Assembly: GCA_017405845.1 (NCBI GenBank)
Contig: JAFQZQ010000022.1
Span: forward strand, 1-39,143
DNA length: 39,143 bases
Direction: 5' to 3'
Source: Mogibacterium sp.
GTDB taxonomy: Bacteria; Bacillota; Clostridia; Peptostreptococcales; Anaerovoracaceae
The translations under genes and the position numbers were made by a program. The first letter of the stretch is position 1. Each line of letters begins with the position of its first letter. Positions 1 to 7,666 of the stretch are shown here, one piece after another. The notes below the pieces were generated by a model. That model was not told the DNA's origin, searched no databases, and saw only the letters and a list, made by a program, of their open reading frames with translations.

Positions 1-303
1 CATCACCATCACCACCATCACGGACACGATGCTGACGAGGTCTTCGATGAGGTCGGAGCCCAGACCAGCAACAAGTATACAAAGGCCGAGCTCGAGGAGA
101 TCATCGACAGTCTCGACGAGTGCGGTGAGGTGCTCAGAGCTAAGGGCATCGTAGAAAACGCGGATGGCGGCTGGCTCGAGTTCGATTACGTGCCGGGTGA
201 AGGCGAAGTAAGAGAAACAGAGGCAGAGGCGACCGGAATGGTAGCGGTCATCGGAACAAGACTCAACAAGGAAAAACTGAACGAGCTCTTCAAGCTTGCA
301 TAG
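1..303 (+). CDS. CobW-family GTPase / metallochaperone, C-terminal part (truncated by window edge)
   Basis: Frame 1 is open from the first base to the TAG at 301-303, giving 100 residues of a protein whose start lies outside the window. It begins with six consecutive histidines followed by a Gly-His-Asp-rich stretch, then a domain with the pattern of the CobW C-terminal region (about residues 20-100, including GGWLEFDYVPG and a closing VIGTRLNKEKL segment). CobW/COG0523 proteins are GTPases that deliver metal ions, often zinc, and histidine-rich linkers in them are believed to bind the metal. The next gene, 10 bp downstream, is a second CobW-type GTPase, so the two probably share a transcript. 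The GTPase domain cannot be seen, so the exact subfamily is open. Confidence 0.8.
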   Translation, partial: HHHHHHHGHDADEVFDEVGAQTSNKYTKAELEEIIDSLDECGEVLRAKGIVENADGGWLEFDYVPGEGEVRETEAEATGMVAVIGTRLNKEKLNELFKLA

Positions 304-313
304 AACAGAAAAA

Positions 314-1255
314 ATGAGAGAAATACCTGTATATCTATTCACCGGATTCCTCGGAGCCGGCAAGACATCATTCATAAAAGAGACACTCGAGCACCACGAA
401 TTCGGAGATGACGGACGCACACTGCTGCTCATCTGTGAGAACGGCGAGGTGCAGTACGAGCCGGAGAAATTCGTTGGCCCGGGAGTCAGGGTGGAGCGCA
501 TAAAGTCAGAGGCTGAGCTCAATGATGTGAATCTCGGCCGCATAAACAGGCAGGGCGGATTCGACCGTGTCGTAGTTGAGATGAACGGCATGTGGGAGAA
601 TCAGAAGCTCTTTGCGGCTATGCCGCCGGGCTGGCTGATCGCGCAGGAGATGGCGCTATTCGATACCCGCACCTTCATGATGTACAACAAGAACATGCGC
701 CAGCTTTGCTTCAACAAGATGCAGACGGCGGACATGGTGGTGTTCAACCGCTGTGAGAAGGGTTTCGACAAGATGCCATATCATAAGGAGGTGCGCATCG
801 CTAACCGCAGCTCCATGATCGTCTACGAATACGGCATCGACGATCTTGAAGTTGACGATATCGTAGACCCACTGCCATACGACATGAATGCTTCGAAGAT
901 CAAGATCGAAGATGAGTGGTACGCGGAGTGGTACAGGGACATAAACGAGAACGAGGACGACTACGACGGAAAGACTTTCGTAATAAAAGGAAGAGTCGCT
1001 CTGTCGGAGGAGCTGCCTGATGGACAGTTCGCGTTCGGAAGACACGTTATGACCTGCTGCGAGGCAGACATACAGTTTGCAGGACTGCTGGCATATTACT
1101 CCGGCGCTGAGAAACTCAGCGTGGGAGATTGGATCGAAATAACAGCCAAGGTGCGCTGTGAATACACCGAAGCGTATAAAGAAAAGGGTCCTGTGCTCTA
1201 CATCAAGAAGCTTGAAAGATGTGAGCCATGTAATCCGGAGGTCGCCACATTCTGA
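314..1255 (+). CDS. CobW-like GTPase fused to a DUF1980 (YcgQ-type) C-terminal domain
   Basis: A 313-residue protein. Residues 1-190 resemble a CobW/COG0523 GTPase: P-loop GFLGAGKT at 11-18 and an E-x-x-G switch at 89-92. Residues 218-313 look like the DUF1980/TIGR03943 C-terminal domain, with the signature RHVMTCCEAD at 243-252 followed by a GDWIEI strand. Two usual CobW features differ: no C-x-C-C metal motif is visible after the P-loop region, and the guanine-specificity NKxD is N-R-C-E at 145-148. A TTG at 296 would add six residues, but the ATG at 314 was preferred because those residues are not family-like; neither has a strong ribosome binding site. In known systems the DUF1980 protein and its permease partner often sit near CobW genes, so the fusion suggests metal handling. 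The bound metal and nucleotide are inferred, not shown. Confidence 0.8.
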   Translation: MREIPVYLFTGFLGAGKTSFIKETLEHHEFGDDGRTLLLICENGEVQYEPEKFVGPGVRVERIKSEAELNDVNLGRINRQGGFDRVVVEMNGMWENQKLFAAMPPGWLIAQEMALFDTRTFMMYNKNMRQLCFNKMQTADMVVFNRCEKGFDKMPYHKEVRIANRSSMIVYEYGIDDLEVDDIVDPLPYDMNASKIKIEDEWYAEWYRDINENEDDYDGKTFVIKGRVALSEELPDGQFAFGRHVMTCCEADIQFAGLLAYYSGAEKLSVGDWIEITAKVRCEYTEAYKEKGPVLYIKKLERCEPCNPEVATF

Positions 1256-1274
1256 TAATTGAAGGGAAAGAGGT

Positions 1275-2699
1275 ATGAAGAATCGAAACAGAGCAAAGAA
1301 GGCAGGGAGATTCCTGAGCGCGGCGCTGGTATTGGTGATGACACTGAGCCTTGTAGCCGGAGTTCTGCCTGTGATCGATCCGGCATATGCTGCATCGGAA
1401 TTCAAATATGCGAGCCCGTTCAGTAAAACGGGTTATTCGACGTACTACCATAAGGCAAAGTACTCGGGCAACCTCATCGTGAATGGCGTAGATATCTCGG
1501 ACTGGCAGTCAAAGAACTGTCGCTTTGGAGATGCCAAGAAGGACGGCGTGGACTTCTGCATAATGAGAGTAACTTATTCATCTTACAGCAAGAAGGATCT
1601 GTCGCTGCACATCGATGAAAAATTCGCCACCCAATACGAAAAGGCAAAGGCAAACGGCGTGATGACCGGCGTTTATGTTTTTTCGCAGGCTAAAAACGCA
1701 AATGAAGGTATAAAGGAAGCGAATTACGCGGTAAAGAGGCTCAAGGCGCTGGGCATCGGACCTGAAGACCTTAACCTTCCTGTATACATGGACTATGAGT
1801 TCGCGGGAGGAGTACTCGGAAGGATGCACGGCATCAAGAGAACGCAGGCTACCAACGCGGCGGTCGGATTCTGTAACGCTATCAAGGCTGCAGGATATCA
1901 GCCCGGCATTTATGCAAATACTTCATTCTTCAGCTCATACATAACAACGAAGCAACTTGCATCTGATGTAGACATCTGGTGCGCACAGTACAACAGCCGC
2001 AACCAGTCAGCTGTCAACTATTCTAAGTGGCAGTACTCCAGCAGCGCCAGGATAGACGGAATGCTCTCGTACACAGGAGTACAGGGCAAAATCGACGCGG
2101 ACTTCTGGTATCTGAACAAGAAAAAAGCTAAGAGTGACGTTGTGACCAAGGTCTGCGGCAAGACTACACTCAGCGTAAAAGATGCAAAAGCTCCTAAATT
2201 CAAGCTGTATGCCGGGAGCAAGCTGCTGAAGCAGGGCACGGACTATACTGTAGGCGGAATCCGTAACAACAAGACCGGAAACGGATATGCATATATCAAG
2301 GGCATCGGCAGCTACAGCGGATATGCTCTCGTGCCGCTCAAGATCACTAAGACTACGGAAGGAAAGACGAGCGATGTGATCAGCTGCGCAAACTACCTGA
2401 CAAAGTCATCCACGGAGAGATCCCAGTACATATCCGTAGCACCTATCTCTTATAAGGTAGGCAACACATATGTGGTTCAGGATTATCTGAACATCAGAAA
2501 GGGTGCCGGCACAAAGTATGACAGAGTTCTCAGAAATGATCTCAGCGATACGATGAAAGCCAAGACGGCAGACGGAAACAAGTACGCAGTGCTCAAGCCG
2601 GGCGTTAAGGTAAAATGCCTGAAGGTGAGCGGAAACTGGATGAAGATATCCGGCGGCTGGATCTGCTGTAAAGAGAACGACGAGATCTACGTAAAATAG
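1275..2699 (+). CDS. Secreted GH25 muramidase (lysozyme) with Ig-like and SH3 domains
   Basis: The 474-residue product starts at ATG 1275 behind an AAAGAGG site. Residues 1-40 form a signal peptide ending in AYA-A. The catalytic GH25 barrel spans about 65-275, with the family hallmark GVDISDWQ (Asp73) and the D-x-E pair in VYMDYE (Asp173, Glu175). Such enzymes cut the beta-1,4 bond between N-acetylmuramic acid and N-acetylglucosamine in peptidoglycan. Residues about 290-370 match the beta-rich repeat common in clostridial surface proteins (GTDYTVGG, then YIKGIGSYSG). Residues about 395-474 contain an SH3b-like segment (YLNIRKGAGTKY) likely to bind cell wall. A terminator follows directly, so it is the last gene of its unit. 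It could serve in wall remodelling or in attacking competitors. Confidence 0.92.
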   Translation: MKNRNRAKKAGRFLSAALVLVMTLSLVAGVLPVIDPAYAASEFKYASPFSKTGYSTYYHKAKYSGNLIVNGVDISDWQSKNCRFGDAKKDGVDFCIMRVTYSSYSKKDLSLHIDEKFATQYEKAKANGVMTGVYVFSQAKNANEGIKEANYAVKRLKALGIGPEDLNLPVYMDYEFAGGVLGRMHGIKRTQATNAAVGFCNAIKAAGYQPGIYANTSFFSSYITTKQLASDVDIWCAQYNSRNQSAVNYSKWQYSSSARIDGMLSYTGVQGKIDADFWYLNKKKAKSDVVTKVCGKTTLSVKDAKAPKFKLYAGSKLLKQGTDYTVGGIRNNKTGNGYAYIKGIGSYSGYALVPLKITKTTEGKTSDVISCANYLTKSSTERSQYISVAPISYKVGNTYVVQDYLNIRKGAGTKYDRVLRNDLSDTMKAKTADGNKYAVLKPGVKVKCLKVSGNWMKISGGWICCKENDEIYVK

Positions 2700-2721
2700 C
2701 GACAGGATAAAGCGGATGACA

Positions 2722-2745
2722 GGGAGACCGGGAGGTCTCCCTTTT
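2722..2745 (+). terminator. Rho-independent terminator after the GH25 gene
   Basis: A perfect 8-bp stem GGGAGACC/GGTCTCCC (2722-2729 with 2734-2741) encloses a 4-base loop and is followed by TTTT. It lies 22 bp past the stop codon of the muramidase gene. Confidence 0.85.
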
Positions 2746-2836
2746 CAGTACAATGAAAAAACGACTCTGTACAAGCTGAACCCCATCAACATGTGCATAG
2801 CCGTTTCTTCAAAGCACTATCTCATATCGAGTTTTT

Positions 2837-2873
2837 AAAAAGGACTCTCCCCGTAGACCTGAGAGTCTTTTTT
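2837..2873 (+). terminator. Second terminator-like hairpin in the 2700-3042 gap
   Basis: GACTCTC at 2843-2849 pairs with GAGAGTC at 2861-2867, an A-run precedes the stem and TTTTTT follows it. The arrangement can act on either strand. Bases 2746-2836 before it hold no convincing gene or motif, so this may be a back-up stop or the end of an unrecognised short transcript. Confidence 0.6.
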
Positions 2874-2945
2874 ATGTTGTCCGCAAACATACTCTTGTGA
2901 GTTGAACTGACAGCCTGCAAAACAACAATTTATTGTAGTTCCATT

Positions 2946-2975
2946 TTATTGAATGTTAATGCTAAATGTTATAAT
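2946..2975 (+). promoter_or_regulatory. Likely promoter of the araC-like/arginine/pyrimidine unit
   Basis: A consensus -10 TATAAT sits at 2970-2975. Upstream, TTATTG (2946-2951, 18-bp spacer) or TTGAAT (2949-2954, 15-bp spacer) could be the -35. It is the only good promoter seen between the terminators and the regulator gene 68 bp downstream. Confidence 0.5.
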
Positions 2976-2979
2976 ATCG

Positions 2980-3006
2980 TTACGAATAGTATAAATAAAT
3001 TACGAA
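2980..3006 (+). repeat. TTACGAA direct repeat, possible regulator site
   Basis: TTACGAA occurs at 2980-2986 and again at 3000-3006, exactly 20 bp apart, which is about two helical turns. Tandem half-sites at such spacing are typical of AraC-family operators, and an AraC-family gene starts 36 bp further on. Autoregulation is an inference. Confidence 0.3.
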
Positions 3007-3042
3007 AATGAGACCAAAATTCGGTACAAGCGGAAAAGTATA

Positions 3043-3774
3043 ATGGCAGAAAAGAAAACAGCTAATTTAATACTCAGCCGTACGAGGAGAAACCAGATCT
3101 ATCTCCCGTACGCGCGCAAGAAACCTTACTTCGATGCGATAGCATCGGGTGATGAAGAACGCATCGCTGCACTCTCGCAGGAGAACTATCAGTATCCGAC
3201 CGCACTTTACAACAGATGCGGTTCGTACAGCGAGGCTATGGACAAGATGTATTACGAAGCAGTCGGAGCGGCTAATGAAATGTGCCTGATCGCCATACAG
3301 TCCGGCCTGCTCGATATGGTGGCATATGATATACGCGACGAGTTCATCAAGGAATTCGACAATGCAGTCTCGCTGCCGGATATTTACGACCTCGTGCATG
3401 GCATGGCGCACAACTATGCCATGAAGATGAAGTATGTGCTCAGGGAGAAGAGGCGTTCGCCGAGGCTCGCGCGCATGATGACATATATCGAGGAACACCT
3501 GACTGACAAGATAGAGCTCGCCGATATCGCCGAACACGTCGGCATCAGCCGCACCTATGCTTCGGCAGTGTTCAAGGAGGAGCTCGGCATCACCATCAGC
3601 GAGTTTATACTCAATGAGCGCCTGCTCGAAGCAAAACGCATGCTGAGAGACACAGATCTGACAGTCGCCGCAATCGCAGACAAACTCGCCTTCTGCTCCC
3701 AAAGCTACTTCACGAAAAACTTCACAGAAGCAGAGGGGATAACACCCGTAGAATACCGAAGACAATTCGGATAG
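3043..3774 (+). CDS. AraC-family transcriptional regulator
   Basis: The 243-residue protein ends in a classic AraC/XylS double helix-turn-helix (about 144-243): first helix pair around LADIAEHVGISRTYASAVFK, second around VAAIADKLAFCSQSYFTKNF, and the closing GITPVEYRR. Residues 1-140 are mostly helical and not a recognised sensor; they carry no obvious cupin motif, so the ligand cannot be named. The ATG at 3043 has only a weak purine-rich site (GCGGAAAAG) upstream. The polymerase gene begins 9 bp after its stop, so the regulator appears to head the transcription unit that also carries arginine deiminase and OTC. Control of those genes is plausible but unproven. Confidence 0.88.
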   Translation: MAEKKTANLILSRTRRNQIYLPYARKKPYFDAIASGDEERIAALSQENYQYPTALYNRCGSYSEAMDKMYYEAVGAANEMCLIAIQSGLLDMVAYDIRDEFIKEFDNAVSLPDIYDLVHGMAHNYAMKMKYVLREKRRSPRLARMMTYIEEHLTDKIELADIAEHVGISRTYASAVFKEELGITISEFILNERLLEAKRMLRDTDLTVAAIADKLAFCSQSYFTKNFTEAEGITPVEYRRQFG

Positions 3775-3783
3775 AGCTGCTAA

Positions 3784-5175
3784 ATGACTATGGACAATAA
3801 TACAGTTACATTCGAATACTGCAACTGGGACAGGGCTTTCGTCTGCATCGACCTGAAGTCTTTTTATGCTTCGGTAGAGTGCGTTGAGCGCGGGCTAGAT
3901 CCCATGACGACTGATCTTGTCGTGGCCGATCCTACGCGCGGGGGCGGCACTATTTGCCTTGCTGTTTCTCCGTCGCTCAAGGCAAAAGGCGTTCCGGGAA
4001 GGCCCAGAGTCTTTGAGATACCGAAGAATTTCGAATACATCATGGCTGTTCCGCGGATGAGTCTCTATATTGAGTATGCTGCGGAGATATACAAGATTTA
4101 TCTCGATTACATCGCGGCTGAAGACATGCACGTCTATTCGATCGACGAGGTCTTTTTCGATGTGACCAAATATCTGAAGAGATACAATATGGACCCGAAG
4201 CAGATGGCGGAATTCCTGATGACGGAGGTTTATGAGAGGATAGGCGTCAGGGCGACAGCTGGAGTAGGCCCAAACATGTATCTGGCTAAGATAGCCATGG
4301 ATATAATCGCAAAGCATGCACCGGACTTCGTGGGTGTGCTCGATGAGGATGCCTACAAGCTGCAGCTCTGGAATCACAAACCGCTCACCGACTTTTGGAG
4401 GATAGGCAGACAGACAGCAAAAAAGTTTGAGCGCATAGGGATCACAACAATGGGCGGCATCGCGGAGCTCGCGGCCCGCGATGAAAACCTGCTCTACAAG
4501 ATGTTCGGCATAGATGCGGAGCTCCTCATAGATCACGCTTATGGCATTGAGACTACCGAGATGTCAGACATCAAGGGCTACAAGAATAAGAGCCACTCGC
4601 TCTCTCACGGGCAGGTGCTGATGCGTGATTACACCAACGCTGAAGGACTTCTCGTAATCAAGGAAATGACTGAGCAGCTCTGCCACGAGATGACAGACAT
4701 CGGTCACGTGACGCCAAACGTATCGATAGCGGTCGGATACAGCAACACACTGCACGTTCCGATGGCACAAGGATCGGTATCTTTCGGCTACATGACAGAT
4801 GCGGCATCGGTCATCATGCCGGCAGTCGCGGATCTTTACAACAACATAACCAACCACGAATATCCTGTCAGAAGGATGTTTGTAAACTTCAACGATATAA
4901 AGCCGCGCGAGGCTGACAAGCAGATGACGCTGTTCGATCTGGTTGATGCGGAGGATGAAGAAGAAGGCAAGACGAAAGGGCAGATGCGCAAAGAGGGGAT
5001 GGCTGATCCTATAACTGAAACTCAGGCAAAACTGAAGCGCGATGCGGCCCTGCAGGAGGCTGTCAACTCCATCAGAAAGAAGTACGGCAAGGACGCAATG
5101 TTCAGGGGAATGGACCTCGAGGAGGCAGCGACTACAAGGGAAAGAAACCATCAGGTTGGCGGCCATAAAGAATAA
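3784..5175 (+). CDS. Y-family DNA polymerase, UmuC/DinB-like
   Basis: A 463-residue translesion polymerase. The palm carries the metal-binding aspartate in CIDLKSFYASVE (Asp23) and the catalytic SIDE motif at 119-122 (Asp121, Glu122). A helix-hairpin-helix-like stretch follows (KKFERIGITTMGGIAEL), then the little-finger region. Near the C terminus QMTLF fits the consensus for binding the beta sliding clamp. The family copies damaged DNA with low fidelity. The UmuC-like rather than DinB assignment rests on the opening, on its length, and on the YolD-like gene immediately downstream, a pairing common in Bacillota. It sits between an AraC gene and arginine catabolism genes with almost no spacing. 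No SOS (LexA/DinR) box was recognised upstream. Confidence 0.92.
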   Translation: MTMDNNTVTFEYCNWDRAFVCIDLKSFYASVECVERGLDPMTTDLVVADPTRGGGTICLAVSPSLKAKGVPGRPRVFEIPKNFEYIMAVPRMSLYIEYAAEIYKIYLDYIAAEDMHVYSIDEVFFDVTKYLKRYNMDPKQMAEFLMTEVYERIGVRATAGVGPNMYLAKIAMDIIAKHAPDFVGVLDEDAYKLQLWNHKPLTDFWRIGRQTAKKFERIGITTMGGIAELAARDENLLYKMFGIDAELLIDHAYGIETTEMSDIKGYKNKSHSLSHGQVLMRDYTNAEGLLVIKEMTEQLCHEMTDIGHVTPNVSIAVGYSNTLHVPMAQGSVSFGYMTDAASVIMPAVADLYNNITNHEYPVRRMFVNFNDIKPREADKQMTLFDLVDAEDEEEGKTKGQMRKEGMADPITETQAKLKRDAALQEAVNSIRKKYGKDAMFRGMDLEEAATTRERNHQVGGHKE

Positions 5176-5191
5176 TGAGAACTGTGTGAAG

Positions 5192-5383
5192 ATGATGAAA
5201 GAGACCGATAAAAAATGTATAATAAAAAATAGCGAGTTTTGGGAACGGCCGGCGTCTTCGAGGCCGAAGATGCCCCGTCAGCAGCGGGCAAAGCAGTTTG
5301 CTCCGTTTGACTCGCTGAGCGGCTTGTTTGACAGACTCAGGCAGGCCGAAGAAGAACACGAGAGGGAGCTCAATACTAAATGA
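5192..5383 (+). CDS. Short YolD-like protein, partner of the Y-family polymerase
   Basis: A 63-residue protein in frame from ATG 5192 (GTG 5186 and ATG 5195 are alternatives; no strong ribosome binding site separates them). Its core RAKQFAPFDSLSG matches the conserved heart of short YolD-like proteins, and it ends in a charged helix. YolD-like proteins are encoded beside UmuC-type polymerases and are thought to be functional counterparts of UmuD, but their mechanism is poorly defined. Its TGA overlaps the ATG of the arginine deiminase gene (5380-5383), which implies translational coupling between a DNA-repair accessory protein and a catabolic enzyme. Confidence 0.75.
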   Translation: MMKETDKKCIIKNSEFWERPASSRPKMPRQQRAKQFAPFDSLSGLFDRLRQAEEEHERELNTK

Positions 5384-6600
5384 TAAATGGAGTAAACAAC
5401 TACTCTGAGATAGGTAAACTCAACAAGGTGCTGCTTCACCGCATAGGCACCGAGGTTGACGGACTTGTACCTGACAATTTTGCAAGGCTGCTGTTTGACG
5501 ACATACCATATCTCAAGGTCGCACAGCAGGAACACGACCACTTCGCCAGAATTCTCAAGAGTAACGGTGTTGAGGTCGTATATTATGTCGATGAGGTGGC
5601 AAAGGCTCTGCACAGGCAGGATATAAAAGACCGCTTCATCAGGGAAATGCTCGATCAAAGCCACTTTTCGTCCAGGGGAGTCAAGGAAGCGATTTACGCA
5701 TACCTGATCGTTATGAAGCCTCATGAACTGGTCGAAAAGGTGATCGCCGGAGTAAGAAAGACCGATCTCACCGACTACAGACCGAAAACTCTTGCCGAGA
5801 AGATCGACGAGGCATATCCGTTCTATATGGATCCGATGCCTAACATGTATTTTACGCGTGACCAGGGCGCCTGCGTCGGTAACGGTATAACCATCCATCA
5901 CATGAGCACGGCAACCAGAAGAAGAGAAAGCCTGCTGCTCAGATACATGTATGAGTATAACAGCGACTTCGCACCTGCCGGCACAGAGAAGTGGTACGAT
6001 TACGACGACCCGCAAAGCCTTGAGGGTGGTGACATACTGGTGCTCAGCAAGGACATCGTAGCGATTGGCCTCTCTGAGAGGACGACAGCCCTGGGCATTG
6101 AGACGTTCGCCAGGAACCTCCTTATGGGTTCGGATTTCAAGAAGGTGCTGGTGTTCAACATCCCTAAGAAGAGAGCATTCATGCATCTTGATACAGTGTT
6201 CACTATGGTGGATTACGACAAGTTCTCGATCCACCCTGAGATAGAAGGCCCGCTGCAGCTCTACGAGTTGAGTCTGGGCGCAGGCGGAGAGATCCGTCTC
6301 GACTCGATGACTGAAGATCTCGCCACCATACTGGCGGACGAGCTTGGCCTTCCGGCTGTAAAGCTCATACGCTGCGGAGGCGACGATGTGATGGCAGCTC
6401 AGAGGGAGCAGTGGAACGATGGTTCCAACACCCTTTGCATAGCGCCGGGCAAGGTCATCACTTACGAAAGAAACTATGTTACAAACGATTTGCTCGACAG
6501 AAACGGCATAGAGGTTCTGACGATGCCTAGCTCGGAGCTGTCGAGAGGCAGAGGCGGTCCGCGCTGCATGTCGTGTCCGGTCAACAGAGACGACCTGTAA
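5380..6600 (+). CDS. arcA: Arginine deiminase
   Basis: The 406-residue protein hydrolyses L-arginine to citrulline and ammonia, the first step of the arginine dihydrolase pathway in the cytoplasm. Recognisable family blocks are NMYFTRDQGACVGNG, LEGGDILVLS, MHLDTVFTMVD and the C-terminal SRGRGGPRCMSCP. Cys396 in PRCM is the expected nucleophile that forms the amidino-enzyme intermediate. The residue three after it is Cys399 where many relatives have Met. Length is normal for the family. The start codon overlaps the stop of the yolD-like gene, and OTC follows 38 bp downstream. No separate promoter was seen, so expression likely depends on the promoter near 2950 or on one inside the polymerase gene. 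Confidence 0.97.
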   Translation: MINGVNNYSEIGKLNKVLLHRIGTEVDGLVPDNFARLLFDDIPYLKVAQQEHDHFARILKSNGVEVVYYVDEVAKALHRQDIKDRFIREMLDQSHFSSRGVKEAIYAYLIVMKPHELVEKVIAGVRKTDLTDYRPKTLAEKIDEAYPFYMDPMPNMYFTRDQGACVGNGITIHHMSTATRRRESLLLRYMYEYNSDFAPAGTEKWYDYDDPQSLEGGDILVLSKDIVAIGLSERTTALGIETFARNLLMGSDFKKVLVFNIPKKRAFMHLDTVFTMVDYDKFSIHPEIEGPLQLYELSLGAGGEIRLDSMTEDLATILADELGLPAVKLIRCGGDDVMAAQREQWNDGSNTLCIAPGKVITYERNYVTNDLLDRNGIEVLTMPSSELSRGRGGPRCMSCPVNRDDL

Positions 6601-6638
6601 ACAGCCGGCGAACTGAAACAACCAATGGAGGATACAAA

Positions 6639-7634
6639 ATGGCAGTTAATCTTAAAGGAAGAAGCTTTCTTACGCTGATGGACTTCACACCGGCAGAAAT
6701 CAGATACCTTCTCGATCTTGCTCACGATCTGAAGTCCAAGAAGAGACTTGGAATCAAGGGCAGATCGCTTGAGGGCAAAAACATCGTTCTGCTGTTCGAG
6801 AAGACATCAACAAGAACCAGGTGTTCATTCGAAGTAGCCGCAATGGATGAGGGAGCCGGAGTCACATTCCTTGACAGCAAGAGCTCGCAGATGGGCAAGA
6901 AGGAATCCATCGCAGATACCGCGAAGGTCCTTGGCCGCATGTTCGACGGCATAGAGTACAGAGGTTATGAGCAGGCTGTAGTTGAGGAGCTCGCCCGCGA
7001 GGCCGGTGTTCCTGTGTGGAACGGTCTCACTGACATCGATCACCCGACACAGATTCTCGCCGACCTCATGACTATAGAGGAACACGTGGCTAAGCCTCTG
7101 AACAAGTGCAAGGTTGTCTTTGTAGGCGACGTCAGAAACAACATGTCTTACGCATGGATGTACGGCTGCGCAAAGATGGGCATGGATTTCGTGGCTTACG
7201 GTCCTGATGAGCTCTGTGATGCAGTCGACAAGGACGTAGTAGCACGCGCCAATGCCGTTGCTGCTGATACGGGAGCAAAGATAACTGTCACAAGCAAAGA
7301 AGAAGCTCTTAAGGGTGCAGATGTGATTTATACCGACATCTGGGCATCGATGGGCGAGGAAGACCAGATCCCTGAAAGAGTCAGGATGCTGACACCTTTC
7401 AAGGTAACGGAAGAGCTCATGGCAAAGACCGAGAATCCGGAATGCATCTTCATGCACTGCCTGCCTTCGTTCCATGACTTCAATACAACTATGGCAGCTG
7501 AGCAGCTGAAGCTCGGTTACGACATCAGAGAGGTCACCGACGAGGTCTTCTCGGGCAAGAATTCAGTCGTGTTTGATGAGGCTGAGAACAGACTTCACAC
7601 CATCAAAGCAGTAGTCGTTGCGACCATCGCATAG
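6639..7634 (+). CDS. arcB: Ornithine carbamoyltransferase (probably catabolic)
   Basis: The chosen ATG at 6639 has GGAGGA six bases upstream and gives 331 residues, a typical OTC length. The carbamoyl-phosphate site STRTR is at 57-61, with DHPTQ in the middle and the ornithine-binding HCLPSFHD block near residue 274; relatives more often have HCLPAFHD. The enzyme interconverts citrulline plus phosphate with ornithine plus carbamoyl phosphate. Placement directly after arginine deiminase favours the catabolic direction, although sequence alone cannot separate ArcB from ArgF. A carbamate kinase gene, the usual next step, is not present anywhere in this window. The next gene is a predicted ornithine-consuming enzyme 32 bp downstream. 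Confidence 0.93.
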   Translation: MAVNLKGRSFLTLMDFTPAEIRYLLDLAHDLKSKKRLGIKGRSLEGKNIVLLFEKTSTRTRCSFEVAAMDEGAGVTFLDSKSSQMGKKESIADTAKVLGRMFDGIEYRGYEQAVVEELAREAGVPVWNGLTDIDHPTQILADLMTIEEHVAKPLNKCKVVFVGDVRNNMSYAWMYGCAKMGMDFVAYGPDELCDAVDKDVVARANAVAADTGAKITVTSKEEALKGADVIYTDIWASMGEEDQIPERVRMLTPFKVTEELMAKTENPECIFMHCLPSFHDFNTTMAAEQLKLGYDIREVTDEVFSGKNSVVFDEAENRLHTIKAVVVATIA

Positions 7635-7666
7635 ATATAAACAAGTTAAAGGAGATCAAGAGGATA

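Noticed and set aside
1..21. Repeated CAC/CAT codons as a possible DNA repeat or affinity-tag artefact
   Set aside because: The frame continues into a normal CobW C-terminal domain, and histidine-rich linkers are usual in this family.
656..1405. Minus-strand frame opposite the CobW-DUF1980 gene
   Set aside because: It overlaps two convincing plus-strand genes and its product shows no recognisable motif.
5278..6621. Long open frame on the minus strand opposite arcA (about 447 codons)
   Set aside because: It has no family motifs, no ribosome binding site and mirrors the codon bias of arcA, which has clear catalytic residues. Similar antisense frames lie opposite pyrB/pyrI and the MEMO-AMMECR1 gene.
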